From: Daucus carota subsp. sativus | Lineage: Eukaryota; Streptophyta; Magnoliopsida; Apiales; Apiaceae | DNA length: 64,000 bases | Direction of reading: 5' to 3' | NCBI RefSeq assembly: GCF_001625215.2 | Contig: NC_030381.2 | Span: 3,621,131-3,685,130 of the forward strand | Shown here: in pieces, positions 1 through 12,850 of the stretch | How positions within the stretch are numbered: the first letter of the stretch is position 1 | Layout: each line of letters opens with the position of its first letter | The notes under the pieces: model-generated | What the model was told of the DNA's origin: nothing | Database searches by the model: none | What the model saw: only the letters and a program-made list of their open reading frames with translations | Translations under genes and position numbers: made by a program

Positions 1-1880
1 AAAGCTATAACGAAATCTGGTAAAAAGTCGAACTCGAGAATAAATATTTTATAGATCATCTTTCATCAAATAATTTATTTAGAATTTTTTAATTTATTTT
101 TTTTCTTAATTTCATCCGCACCAGAAATAACAGGCCGGATACTGTATCTTGTTTTCCTTTTACGCAGGCTCACTTCACTTGTAACGAGTAATTGGGTGTT
201 ATTATAATGGGCTGGAAAGCCCAACACTCTAAAGTGGGCTGGGAGTTGAGCCACTGGCCTTGTATAGTTGTGTAGAATTGAGTCCAGTAATCCTAAAAGC
301 TATGAATCTATGATTTGGATCCGCTTGATCTAAATTTGAAAGCTAAAACGAAATTAATTTTATCATTAGGTGATATTTCTCAGTGCACAGAATAATAAAT
401 TTAGATTATATTATTGCTTGTTAAAATATAATAACACATATTTATACGTATATATAAATGAGTATGAAATAACATATAATTTACAAAGTAAATTAAAAAG
501 TTTTAGACTGAATTCTAAAAGTATATTCAAATTTTCAACTTATAAATTGATGGATTAGTTTAAATTTTAATGTTTTAGAAGCGACTTTTGTTAATCCCGT
601 GTATGCTGTATTTTATTCTGACATTTCGAATCGATAAACGTTTCAAATGTTAAAGGTGTAGCCATTTTGTTTTTATAGTATTGCTTTTGGTTGCCTATAT
701 TTCAGGAATAGTAAGTTATTATTTTTTCAAGTTGTTATAAATAGAATGTATATTATCATATGGTAATAAATGATATCAAATCTTGCTACATATTTGTAGT
801 GGTTGGCCAAATATAGCCAACATCAATTGATTGGCTATATTTTTGACAAAATATTATAAAATATATCAAACACTAAAATTAACCGATTCAACCTCCAAAA
901 CATTTCCGGGCTGTAGCTTCCGAACAAGACCATAATTTGCTTTATATCCAAATACTCGCACAAAATGAGTCACCTACTTGGCTAGTTCACTCTAACTCAT
1001 TTCCTTCTACTTTCATCTTTCGTCTTTTGCCTGCTTTCCTCCTTTCCAAGAACTCATCAGCATGCCGGAAGCAACCACTGACCTTCCCCTCAGCTTTAAA
1101 AATGGACCCAAAAAGCATTAGTCATAAAGTGTCCACATAAACTAACAACAGAACAAGACTAAAATCTCATGGTCTTCTCTTGCACTCCAAGTCATATCTC
1201 CATAACAACCTAGACATTGTCCTTTTCCAATCATCATCATTAAAATATTTCCCTTACTATCTTGTCCTAGACCAATATAAAGATGATAAGTTGACACTTG
1301 ACACTTGACAGTGTTATTCATTCTTGATAGTCTCAGATTCTGAGGCTCCCAAGTATATAACAGAGTTACAGACCTCTCAAAAAACCTTGTTAGAATAAGC
1401 TGTATTTGATTTTGAAGAGATGTTCGGCCCCAGCAGCAGCGCCATAGCAAGTAAGCTAATCTTATTTTAATGTTTCTAGATATTTCACACGCACCCCTGG
1501 GGCGTGTTGCATTAAGGGGACTTATTTCTGGATAAAAGTACATGTTTATCTATTTTTTTAGAAATAAGTAGTTTTGGTTATTTAGCCTTTTTTTGTTTGA
1601 TAAGAATTACCGGAAAAAATAGATATTTAATTAGTTGTGTAGTGTCAGATTAGATATGCTATCCATGTTACAGGTTGTTTCAGATAGCCATCTACGGCAA
1701 TGTTAAATGATAATTTATATATATTCAGGGGGTTTACTATAACATTGATTAGTTATACCTTAAGGGAAATGTTGGTTCGAGAAATATAACCAACAATATG
1801 TAATTAGCTTGCCAAGTAGAGATGGAGATTTGTCCTGATATTGCATATTGGTGCTAGATTTTCAGCATATTCAGTTTTGG
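1..1880. other. Upstream region of the ABCC gene, no gene recognised
   Basis: AT-rich DNA with only short, low-complexity open frames. None resembles a protein family I know. The last few hundred bases presumably hold the promoter and leader of the transporter that starts at 1881, but I see no convincing TATA box. In the transporter's frame a TGA at 1836 closes the reading frame upstream. Confidence 0.5.
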
Positions 1881-4800
1881 ATGTCATGGCTGCAACTGAG
1901 TTCGCCCTGCTTGTGGGAGACTGCAAGCATAGTTCTGCAACTAGGGTTCTTCGGATTCATAATACTCCGTTTTGTGCATGGTTTTGTTTCATCATTAGAC
2001 CAAAGCAAAACAAGAGAAAATGTTGGACAAAATGAGATAATGGATGTAATTGTAGGATTTTCCTACAAGTTGTGCCTAATTTGTTCCATTTTGTTATTTG
2101 GAGAACAATTGATGTACATTTTACTCATGACACGAAGTAGAAGCGAGACAGAATGCAGGATGCCAGGCCAGGTCCTTACCTCAGGGATCACGCGAGTACT
2201 ATCATGTGTCATTGCGTTGATTGTACTATACAAAGTGCTGAAAGATAAGTGCAGCAAGTACCCTTTGGTTCTGAGAATCTGGTGGTTTTGTAATTTCTTC
2301 ATGTTTCTAGCTCGAGCAGCTCTCAAGGCGTTTTCTTCATTTACAGACGGTGGCCACAGTATGATGCCTGATTATGTTGATTGTACTGTTCTTCTGACAT
2401 CCGCCTGCTTATTGGTTATTTCAGTTCGAGGAAAGACAGGCATTGTTCTTAAATTGCAAAATGGCATCATTGAGCCACTTTTGAATGGAGATTCTGCAGA
2501 AAATTCAGAAAAGAAAAGAAACTGTCTATATGGTGATGCTACCATTTTGCAACTTCTGACCTTTTCTTGGCTTAACCGGCTGTTGGCAGTTGGAAACGTG
2601 AAACCCCTCAACCAAGATGAAGTACCAGATGTTCATATCAAGGATTCAGCTGAGTTCTTGTCAGGCTCCTTTGATGAAATCTTGAACTGTATTGTACAGA
2701 GAGACGGAACCTCAAAATCCTCTATATACAAGGCCATGTACAGGTTTGTGAGGAGAAAAGCAGCTATAAATGCCCTTTTAGCAATAATAAGTGCTGGATC
2801 ATCGTATGTTGGCCCCTACCTTATCGCGGACTTTGTTAAATTCCTTGGTGAGAAGAATGTTCAGAGCCTGGAAAGCGGATACATTCTTGCACTTGGCTTC
2901 CTCACTGCAAAAATTGTGGAGACAGTAGCTGAGAGGCAGTGGAATTTTGGGGCTCGCCAGCTTAGCCTTCGACTCAGGGCTGCTCTGGCGTCTCACGTTT
3001 ACAAAAAGGGCCTTGCATTGTCAAACCAATCCTGTCAGAGCCATACAAGTGGAGAGATTATCAACTATATGAGTGTTGACATCCAAAGGGTCAGTGATTT
3101 CATGTGGTACATCAATTCAATCTGGATGTTTCCTGTTCAAATTTCCTTCGCGATCTTTATACTATATACGAACCTAGGAAGAGGATCCGTGGTGGCATTA
3201 GCAGCAACAATTATTGTTATGACTATCAACAAGCCAATAACTAAGATCCAGAAGCAATATCAGTCAAAGATTATGAAAGCAAGGGATGATAGAATGAAAT
3301 CTACTTCAGAAACTCTTAGAAACATGAGAACTCTGAAACTTCAAGCATGGGACAGTCACTATCTCCAGAAGCTAGAAAGTCTCCGGAAAATTGAGTACAA
3401 ATGGCTTTGGAAGTCAATTAGACTACGAGCTATACTGGACTTCATTTTTTGGGTATCGCCAGCATTTATTTCAGTTACAACCTTCGCAGGATGTATCATC
3501 ATGGGCATTCCCCTGACAGCTGGGAGAGTGTTATCCGCTCTAGCTACGTTTAAAATGTTGCAAGATCCTATTTATAATCTACCTGATCTTCTCTCAGTAT
3601 TTGCACAAGCAAAAGTTGCTGCAGACCGAGTTGCTTCTTACCTTCAAGAAGAGGAAATTCAGCAGAGCGCGATTGAATTTGTTTCTCCAGATCAAACAGA
3701 ATTTGACATTGAGATAAAACGCGGAAAATTTAGCTGGGATGCTGAATCAACAATAGAAACTCTTGATGGAATAGAGTTGCAAGTAAAGAGGGGAATGAAA
3801 GTTGCTATTTGTGGGACTGTAGGATCGGGGAAATCAAGCCTACTCTCGAGCATTTTAGGCGAGGTGACAAAGTTGTCAGGGACAGTAAAGATAAGTGGCA
3901 CGAAGGCTTATGTTCCTCAGTCTCCATGGATACTCTCAGGGACTGTCAGAGACAATATTCTTTTTGGAAATTCTTATAATAGCTCCAAGTATGAGGAGAC
4001 CATAAAAGCATGTGCCTTAACCAAGGATTTCGAGTTGTTTCCTGCTGGTGACTTAACTGAGATTGGAGAGAGAGGGATAAATATGAGTGGAGGACAAAAG
4101 CAGAGAATACAAATTGCTCGCGCAGTTTATCAAGATGCTGATATTTATCTGCTGGATGACCCTTTTAGCGCGGTTGATGCACATACAGGCAGACAATTAT
4201 TCGAGGTTAGTTCTATCCGAATTCTGATGTATACAATGTGATTTGCAAATGCACATTGTTCAGGATTCAGTACTCCTGATATAAAAGAGAAAATAAATTA
4301 TGAAGTTCGGAACACTGATATTGTTCCTTGACAACGCGCAGGAATGTCTACTGGGAATTCTTCGCGAAAAGACTGTACTTTACGTGACTCACCAAGTTGA
4401 GTTTCTTCCAGCAGCAGATGTCATCCTGGTAAACTATAAGAAGCTAATAGCCAATTTTTTTTTATTTTGCCAGTTGAGAAATTGATTTTTAAATTCAGCT
4501 CAAAGAATGAAGAAAGAGGGAGGGGAGAAGTAAGATTTTGGTCCCTGTATAGTTGAACAAGTGTGGTGGTTGTTGAAGAGTTTATCCTGTTGGGGCCATA
4601 CTTTAACACCTTAGGATTTTAGATGGACGGGTTACTTAACATGGTATTACAACTCGGTTTAGGGGGCCTTTTTGGGTTCTGCGTCCTCCCTTTGTTTAAT
4701 TTCTGGCCTTCCTCTGATGCCTTAAGGTTTTAGTTAGTCTCGCTGAACTTCTGTAATGTGTATGAAATTGAATACACAAAATACTTATCTAACTCTAAAT

Positions 4801-7516
4801 TCTTAACAGCTGATCCAAAACGGCAGGATTGCACAAGTTGGCAAGTTTGAAGAGCTTCTGAATCAGAATATTGGATTTGAAGTTCTAGTAGGAGCTCATA
4901 GCCAGGCTTTAAATTCAGTCGTAACAGTTGAAAATGCAAGCAGAGCACCTGCAAATGGATTCAGTGAGGGTAAATCAGCTGAACCCACCTTGATTGATGA
5001 TCTCCCAAAGAGCAAAGAAGATTGCAAGACTATTCTTTGTGCTGAAACAAATAGAGGGAAAGGAAATCTGGTGAACAAGGAAGAAAGGGGAAAAGGAAGC
5101 ATTGGAAAGGGAGTGTACTTTGCTTACTTGACCATGGTCAAAGGCGGCGCATTTGTTCCAGTAATAGTTCTAGCTCACCTAGGTTTCCAAGGGTTGCAGA
5201 TTCTCAGCACCTACTGGATGGCATGGGCTTGTCCAACAGTTGAGGCTGAGGAAGTCAAAGACATAAACTACATTTTATTTATTTACCTGATCATTTCTAT
5301 CGGGGGTTCGTTCTGTGTACTTGTCAGAGCCTCACTACTAGCTGTTACGGGCCTTGCAACAGCTGAGAAGATGTTCCATAATATGCTGCACAGTGTTCTC
5401 CGTGCTCCTATGGCGTTCTTTGATTCAACTCCAACAGGAAGAATACTGAATCGGGTAAATGTCTTTCCACACTGACAAAGATGTGTTGAACTTGAGTCTT
5501 CAGTATTTACATGTAATGCACAGAAAATAGAATTAGAATCTGATTATAAGATCTACTTGAATTGTCCACAGGCCTCCACAGACCAAGATGTGTTAGACCT
5601 GGGAATAGCAAACAAATTAGGGTGGTGCGCGTTCTCCACGATTCAACTCATCGGGGTCATTTTAGTAATGTCTCAGGCGGCTTGGGAAGTATTCATCGTC
5701 TTCCTTCCGGTTACAGCCATTTGCATCTGGTACCAAGTAGGGGATCTTACTCACCTTCTGCTATCACTGTATAAACTGTTAAAATTTACGCTTCCTGAAT
5801 AAGTGTTCTTGTATTCTATTTACAATCATATACTCTGTCCATGATGTCAGCAATATTCTATGCCAACTTCAAGAGAATTAGCGCGCTTAGCAGGGGTAGA
5901 AAGAGCTCCTATACTGCACCACTTTGCAGAATCACTTGCAGGAGCAGCAACGATTCGTGCTTTTGGCCAAAAGCCCCGCTTCATTAATACAAACCTTTGT
6001 CTTGTTGACAACCACTCAAGGCCATGGTTTCATAACTATGCAGCTATGGAGTGGCTTTCTTACAGATTGAATCAGTTATGCAATCTTGTATTCGCCTTCT
6101 CATTGGTTTTGCTGGTGACTCTCCCTGAGAAACTCATCGATCCAAGTAAGCAGAACGTTGATCAACATTTTTCCTGTGTAATTAACAGACAAGCCAAGCA
6201 TAAAGAGTAACTACTAACCAGGGAGGATTTCTACAGGCCTTGCAGGTTTGGCGGTCACATATGCAATCAATTTAAACGTTCAGCAAACGTATTTCATATG
6301 GAATATTATCAATGCCGAAGTCAAGATGATCTCAGTTGAAAGAATCCTACAGTACTCAAATATCATTAGTGAAGCACCTCTGGTAATTGAAGATCATAGA
6401 CCACCTAAAAACTGGCCAGATACTGGAACAATATGCTTCGAGAACTTGCAAGTAAGTCTGTCCAGCAATATTCTAAAAAGTATAAGCTAAGAAAATCTTT
6501 CAGAACACTGCATATTATTATCTATGCATATTCTTGCAGTTTCGCTATGCTGAGCATCTTCCATCTGTCCTAAAAAATATAACCCTGACAATTCCGGGAA
6601 AGAAGAAAATCGGGGTCGTAGGAAGGACTGGGAGTGGGAAAACAACCCTTCTACAGGCCATCTGTCGGATAGTCGAGCCAAAAGAGGGAAGAATCCTTAT
6701 TGATGATGTTGATATATCCAAGATAGGCCTTCATGACTTGAGATCAAACCTTAGCATCATACCTCAGGACCCAACTATGTTCGAGGGAACTGTTAGAAGA
6801 AACCTTGATCCTCTGGAGCAATACTCTGATGCTGAAATATGGGAGGTATTTCTTCTAATCACGTTAAGTCATAAGTCACAATTTTAAACTCAGCCAAACG
6901 GGCTCTACTCATTCACTCACCTTAAATATTTGCAGGCTCTAGACAAATGTCAGTTAGGTGATATAGTTCGAGAAAACAAAGAGAAGCTGGAATCTACAGG
7001 TCAGATACATAAATTTTATATTACTTATGGTATGAATGCACATTTGTCTAATGAAGGCTTTATCATATGGTTTTGCAGTAGTCGAAAATGGGGAGAACTG
7101 GAGTGTTGGACAGAGACAACTATTCTGTCTCGGAAGAGCATTGCTTAAGAAAAGAAGCATTCTTCTTTTAGACGAAGCAACGGCCTCTGTAGATTCAGCA
7201 ATTGACGGGATACTTCAAAATGTGATAAGCCGAGAGTTTAAAGACCGGACCATTGTCACAATAGCTCACAGAATACACACGGTTATTGACAGCGACTTAG
7301 TACTGGTCCTCAGTGATGGTAAGCATTATATGATCATTAATTATCTGTTTCGGATGAGGTGATGAAACGTAAATCATGAATTTTTCATGAACAGGAAAAA
7401 TTGCAGAGTACGACACTCCAAAACGGCTACTTGAGCGAGAGGATTCGTTCTTCTCAAAGCTCATCAAGGAGTACTCTACAAGTTCAAAAAGCTTCAACAG
7501 TATAGTAAATTTGTGA
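1881..7516 (+). CDS. ABC transporter C family (MRP) protein, 10 exons, 1487 aa
   Basis: Full-length ABCC/MRP exporter, a family that moves glutathione and other organic-anion conjugates, often across the tonoplast. Exons: 1881-4205, 4342-4428, 4810-5454, 5572-5736, 5851-6145, 6237-6451, 6540-6845, 6936-6999, 7079-7318, 7395-7516. All introns are GT-AG and the phases join without a break. A hydrophobic TMD0-like N-terminus is followed by TMD1 and then NBD1, with Walker [10 protein letters not shown] near residue 645, signature MSGGQKQR near 735 and Walker B YLLDDP near 758. TMD2 and NBD2 follow, with Walker [10 protein letters not shown] near 1272, signature WSVGQRQ near 1375, Walker [13 protein letters not shown] and H-loop AHRIHT. 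Length is normal for plant ABCCs. The open frame extends 5' to a TTG at 1848, but the first in-frame ATG is at 1881. It most resembles the ABCC3/ABCC8-type clade; the exact member and substrate are not readable. Confidence 0.93.
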
Positions 7517-8301
7517 ACTGAAGGAGTTCCCAGTAACTGAAAGTTAATAATATCTCGAGAGAAAACTCTCAGAAGTCGAAGAATTATACGATAGTAACAA
7601 CACTGTAACTTCGGATCATATGACCCTAAGGTTCAGTCAATTAAGGAGTTTTTGAATTAAGTTTGTAGAAGAACATGTCAGGAGATCTGCCGCGTTGCTG
7701 ACAAGAGCAAGTTTTACCAAGTACTACATCTACATGCCTTAGAGAGTTCAGTCCTTTCACTATGGCCTAGTTTTTCTCAAGATTGTTACATTTTCTTATG
7801 GAACAGTCAAAAAGAGATTGTACTGGTACCATTGCTAAACTCTGGCCTACCTCGGCTTCTTACTCGGTTTCCAGGTCATGTATCAGAGTTCCGGTGACCC
7901 TAGTTTCATCCGCTCCTAATCAATTTTAACAGTCATTTAACTTTTCTCTCGTCGTAAAAAATGACTACTCATAATTTAGAATGCCAGAAAGTAAAATTTT
8001 TAAATCTCGAGAAATGATAAATTTTTTTACATGAATGCAGAGATGATGAAGCAAGTAAACCAAGTAAACTTTGACATCACCTGCTTATTCTATGAATATT
8101 GACTGGTCCCAGCAAATCTTAACCAACCTGTAAAATTTTCAAAACTTAAAAACACAAGAAAAACCCAAGAAAGTTCAATAATTATGGTACTAGGCCAATC
8201 AAAGTCAGGCTTCTCATGTCCAAAAATGGATTGCAAGTCTTCACTTTACTCCACTGCATCAATTTTTGTTTAGTATTTTACCTAAAATAAACACACACTT
8301 T
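7517..8301. other. ABCC 3' flank and MYB promoter region
   Basis: No coding potential is visible. The first part is probably the 3' UTR of the ABCC gene and the rest the upstream region of the MYB gene. Confidence 0.5.
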
Positions 8302-8309
8302 TATATAAA
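8302..8309 (+). promoter_or_regulatory. Probable TATA box of the MYB gene
   Basis: The sequence TATATAAA lies 86 bases upstream of the MYB start codon, followed by a CT-rich leader. The spacing fits a plant core promoter; this is inference from motif and position. Confidence 0.5.
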
Positions 8310-8394
8310 CCCTCTGCTTCATTTTGCTTCATCATATCATTCATTATAGGCATTGAGGTTTTGGTAGTCTGTTGTGGAGATAAAGAAAGAAAAG

Positions 8395-9363
8395 ATGGGA
8401 AGAGCTCCTTGCTGTGACAAGAGTAAGGTGAAAAGAGGGCCTTGGTCTCCCCATGAAGATGAAATTCTCCGAAACTATATTCGGAACCATGGCACTGGTG
8501 GCAACTGGATTTCCTTGCCTCTCAAAGCAGGCAATTCATCAGTTTCTCAGAATTCAGATACCTTTAAGTTGCTTAGATAAGATGTTTGATTTTGTTTGTT
8601 CTTATTCAACAGGCCTTAAGCGTTGCGGTAAGAGCTGTCGCCTTAGATGGCTTAACTATCTGAGGCCAGATATTAAGCATGGCTCTTTCACCCCTGAAGA
8701 AGACAACATCATATTTACTCTCTACAGCAATCTTGGAAGCAGGTATGTTGATCACCGATATATGCCTAATTGTCTGTGTTGTAAACCTGCATGTCTGGTT
8801 TATTAATCAACCTGAATTTCCGACAATGTAGATGGTCTGTTATAGCTTCTAAACTACCTGGAAGAACAGACAACGACGTAAAGAATCACTGGAACACCAA
8901 GCTAAAGAAGAAGTTACAAGCAACGACGGACTCCTACTTTACTAAGATCAATCAGACTCCTCCAGGCTCAACTTCCGCACCATCAACTACTGCTACGATT
9001 ATTACTCCAAGTATGGAATCTAATTATACTCTGGAGTTTTCGACAGCTATCCAAGACCATGGTTTCCTTCCGGAAATGCCATCACTTGTTAACGCGGTGA
9101 ACTATACACAAACAGGAAATTACACTGCACAAGACTATTCAAGCATACCAGATTCCTCAATTGTTCTGGACAAGAACACCTGTGATTTTGTGATGGACTT
9201 CGGACTCGGATTTGCTTATGATCAGATGATGAGTACTGGGATTTCGAATAATAATCAAGAACAGATGAGTTTTGAAGAAGCTCTTATCAATTATCCTACC
9301 AGCTCCTATGCAAATTCAGCAGTGTGTCACAATGCCAGCAGCCAATTTTACGGAAATTACTAG
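8395..9363 (+). CDS. R2R3-MYB transcription factor, subgroup 14 (RAX/MYB36/MYB68-like), 265 aa
   Basis: Three exons, 8395-8530, 8613-8742 and 8832-9363, give a 265-residue protein. It starts [19 protein letters not shown]. The R2 repeat carries the HGTGGNW block, a hallmark of subgroup 14, and R3 ends in [20 protein letters not shown]. The intron positions, inside the Gly before [12 protein letters not shown] and inside the Arg of GSRW, are the conserved R2R3-MYB sites. Intron 1 is unusual: its donor is GC (AG|GCAATT), and the reading frame requires it. The C-terminal half is Ser/Thr/Asn-rich and ends in an acidic Phe/Leu/Asp region that could activate transcription. No bHLH-interaction motif is evident in R3. 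Family members act in axillary meristem initiation, root endodermis differentiation or stress responses; which applies here is unknown. Confidence 0.9.
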
Positions 9364-9630
9364 AAGGAACCGAAACCAGACCAAGGCCTAGAAAAATATA
9401 CATATATATAGGTGAATCATATATGTTGGCATTTAGGTTGGATTAGTTGCAGAATCAAGAGGAGATAACTTTAGCCTTATGTCTTATTATTAATGTGTTC
9501 AAATATATCAAATAAATTTTTATGTAGTTCTACAGCTCATGTCTGCTGGTAAATAACATCACCAACAGAAAGTGACTATCAACTTTTTGCGATAACTAAA
9601 CATACTCACACACTCATCTCCTCTCTAACA

Positions 9631-9790
9631 ATATTCGAAATCTCAACTTGCGGTAAATAAAGTAAGGGAGATACCATGTGACCAATATTAATCTCAACTT
9701 GTGATAAATAAACCAAAAGAGATACTATCTGACCAAGATTCGAAATCTCGACTTATGATAAATAAAATAATGGAGATACCATCTGACCAA
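9631..9790 (-). repeat. Three tandem tRNA-like units (SINE-head related)
   Basis: Three units of about 52-54 bp repeat the pattern attcgaaatctc...gataaataaa...gagatacCATCTGACCAA. On the minus strand each unit has a box-A-like TGGTCAGATGG and at least two have a box-B-like GATTTCGAAT. This is the RNA polymerase III promoter layout of tRNA-derived SINEs. A related head occurs on the plus strand near 48282. I read it as a multimerised or rearranged SINE head, not a tRNA gene. Confidence 0.5.
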
Positions 9791-12498
9791 GAGGTCATCT
9801 CCGATGGATTTAACACTTCCGTTTAATTTTCTAAAATACGAGAAACGAAGGGAGTACGAAACTACAGAATCCTGAGAACAAGGTGTATGATTGACAGACA
9901 GGGAACAAGGCAGCAGATTTTAACTTGTTGCTTCATACTGGTCAATGTCATGAGAGTTGCATGAGGGAATAATAGCATTACATGCTGACGTGAACTCAGA
10001 CAGATTTGTAGCTGTGAAATGCAAACATCAAGACAATTTCAAACATAGTGCTAACTGCTAATATAAAGGGGTCTTGGGAAGTTAAGAGTCTTTTTCATGT
10101 CTATTTGTAGTTCATGGCTTTGTGCTCAAGAAAAGACCTTCAAAATCTTTCTTCCTATGGGGTATTCACACAAGATTCAATGATACAAAGTTTCATAACG
10201 TTGAAAATGTCATCCCCCGGCTTCTATTAGAGCATAAATTTGTTTCGGATTTCATTCGATGACTCCAATATTCTTGCATTACATTCATAGACTTAGTCGT
10301 TTTACATCAATATAATAATTTTAGTGAATTACATAAATTTCAAGTCGAGGGAGTAATTATACTGAGAAATGGCCCAATATCTCACAAAACGGAAAAGGAA
10401 TCTCCCGAATATCATAGCTACAGAAAATAGCTCCAAATATCACTCAAAAACGCTTGTTCGTGTTGTGTTTTCTAATTTTACTCCAAAAAACTAGATTGTG
10501 TAGCGCTGAAAACCCAACTCGAAATTGCATTTTGAGCTTATAACAAAACTTGAAGTAACCTTTTGAGCTGAAAACACAACTTAAAAGTGGCGTTTTCAAA
10601 TTTTTTGTGAAAACGCTACCCGATGTTACGTTTTGAAAGTTAATGTGATATTTGGGATATTTTTTTCAGAAATATTTGAGACGTTATTTATCGAATTTGT
10701 GATATAAAAAGCCCAACACCCTTTTACTTTACTAAATCCTTTGATTTATAAATTAACTTGATGCATGTCTTTTAAAGTCAATGAAGTCTTTTCTCCTACT
10801 TAAAGTCAACGTACTATGAAGATGACTGTTTCCATCCTGATTCCTACTGGACAACTATGTTGTACAGGACAGGTTGTTATTTTGCATTGCATATATAAAG
10901 TTTAGTAAAACTAAACAACTCATTTTTCAGTACTTGACCAGTTTATCTGATTGTTGACTTTAAACTTTCTACCTATTTTTCTCAAATACAGATCAACACT
11001 TTGAACTGTTATACTCCTACTTGCCAACAGTCAGACCTAGCTAGAGAATTGAATCATCTCTAGTTTGATCAGAACTGTATTCCGACAAGGGCTCCAGGAT
11101 TTGATCCCGGTGTGGACAAATGTGTACACAAGTATTTAAGTTTTTTGTAACTTATCTTAACAAAAAAGAACATTGTATTCACCAGATATTAAGTTAAGCC
11201 ATTTAAGCATTAGGGGTATTTAATTTGAACCAGAACACTCGATGAAGAGCCAGATTCAAGATAAGATACATATTGTCTTCATATTATTATCTACATTGTT
11301 TTCTTACCAGCTATTGCTCATCGAGAAAATGAAGCTAATGAACTCCATTTTATAGTACATTCATTTTTCATAACTTTAAGCCAATCTCATTCTTCATCTT
11401 TGCAACTGCAAAAGCAACAACGGAATGTCAGATATGATCATCAATAGAGTAAGAAAATATCTATCTATACAAATAAAATAGAGTTCTGGTTGCTGGGACA
11501 AAATATTCTGCAAAATTCCAACTTCCAGGCACATAAGCCTGTGTGCCTGTGTTTGTTTTAAAAGAACAAAAGAGCTTTCGCTAAGATTATATACGTGGTA
11601 TACTGTAGTCTGTGTTCCACTATCCCTTTTTCCAATCGTTACATGCTTTTAAACAAAGAACTCTGGTTTACAAATCTATAAACAATCAAATATTTTCAAA
11701 CCACATTACGTATGATAAATAGATAACAAAAATCCCATGGGAACCAGTTAAAAACCCAGCGTACACCCCTATCAATTATTAACACCATTCCATACAGTGA
11801 TTTTCTCAATAATAGTAGGGACAGAACCACGGCACGGCACTGGCCACAGGTAGAAAACATCATATCCTCTCAGGCTCACACTATTTTGTGAAACCAAATG
11901 AACTTCAACATGTTACAGCAACACCCTCCCCCCTCCCCTGATATTCCACTGTTGATGATATGTTTAAACACTTCAAATGACCTACCATATATGTTCCCCC
12001 ACAAAAAAGGTGCTGTTTTTAACAATTTTGTTTCACGGTGACTTGTTTTCTCAATCATTTTGCGAACTCCCATCAGATAAATAGTAATAAAGTGATCATG
12101 AAATATTAGCAACTTCATGATTAATACAAACTCTCAACCTTCAGGTCTACTATGTGCTGGTTACTTTATTTTCTATTTAATCTCTTTGACGACCTATGTC
12201 TAATCAAATGATCCTTCTAGTATCTGAAGACCAAAGCTACAGATTCAGTGGTGGCCGAGGATGATAATAAACGAAATATCTCCATGAGACAGAGGAGGTG
12301 GTTAACAACTATGAGACAATAGTAAAAACAAGTATATTGCTTCAAGCTATTAGTTATTATTAGTGGAATTTTAACTGAAATATCTGCATGAGACAGTGGA
12401 GGGGGTATACAACTTCGAAGCAAAAGGAAACAGCTTCAAACTGTTATAGCAGTTGTAATCTAATTTTTCTGGTAATGGTTATTTACAAAAATTTAAAT
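9791..12498. other. Intergenic, no gene recognised
   Basis: About 2.7 kb between the MYB gene and the 3' side of VPS32. Only short spurious open frames occur. A stretch near 10370-10720 has repeated motifs such as gaaaacgct and aaatatt...gagacgtt, and may be an old transposon that I cannot classify. A Stowaway-like terminus fragment (gaagggagta) sits near 9847. Confidence 0.45.
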
Positions 12499-12588
12499 GC
12501 TCAGGCACACATGACCCCAGTGAGGCTTGAACCCTCGACCACTTTTTATCAAAAAAACGAAGGGGTATTTACTAGGCCAAGCCTTCGA
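12499..12588 (-). repeat. tRNA-derived SINE-like fragment
   Basis: On the minus strand the order is a box-A-like GGCCTAGTAAATA and then a box-B-like GGGTTCAAGCC about 40 bases downstream. This is the head of a tRNA-related SINE. No cloverleaf can be completed and target duplications are not obvious. Confidence 0.45.
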
Positions 12589-12850
12589 AATACTGATGAA
12601 AAACGACTTGCAGTCATTGAAGCTATGTATTAGTTTCATTTATGGAGGTAAACCTCTCTCTTTGAGGTTAACATTTTTAGAAGCTATAAAAATACAGGTT
12701 TAAACCTGCAAAATTATGACGATCATATATATGTGTTCTTATTAAAGTTTTCTCAAGCACCGAACAGCCACCTCAATAATAAGAATATATAATGATTAAA
12801 TACAGTACTGTCAGAATTCAAAAAGAAAAAATGGAAAGGAGATTACCATT

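Noticed and set aside
1142..1543. 133-codon minus-strand frame upstream of ABCC
   Set aside because: No recognisable family, no splice or promoter context, biased composition; judged spurious.
1848..1880. N-terminal extension of the ABCC frame from a TTG
   Set aside because: TTG is not a normal plant start. The first in-frame ATG at 1881 gives a family-like N-terminus, and a TGA closes the frame at 1836.
9631..9790. CRISPR-like array
   Set aside because: Only three contiguous degenerate units without unique spacers, in a plant nuclear context.
12499..12588. tRNA gene
   Set aside because: Box A and B motifs are present, but no cloverleaf or acceptor stem can be formed; it fits a SINE head better. 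The same applies to 30865-31009, 48267-48330 and 61905-62025.
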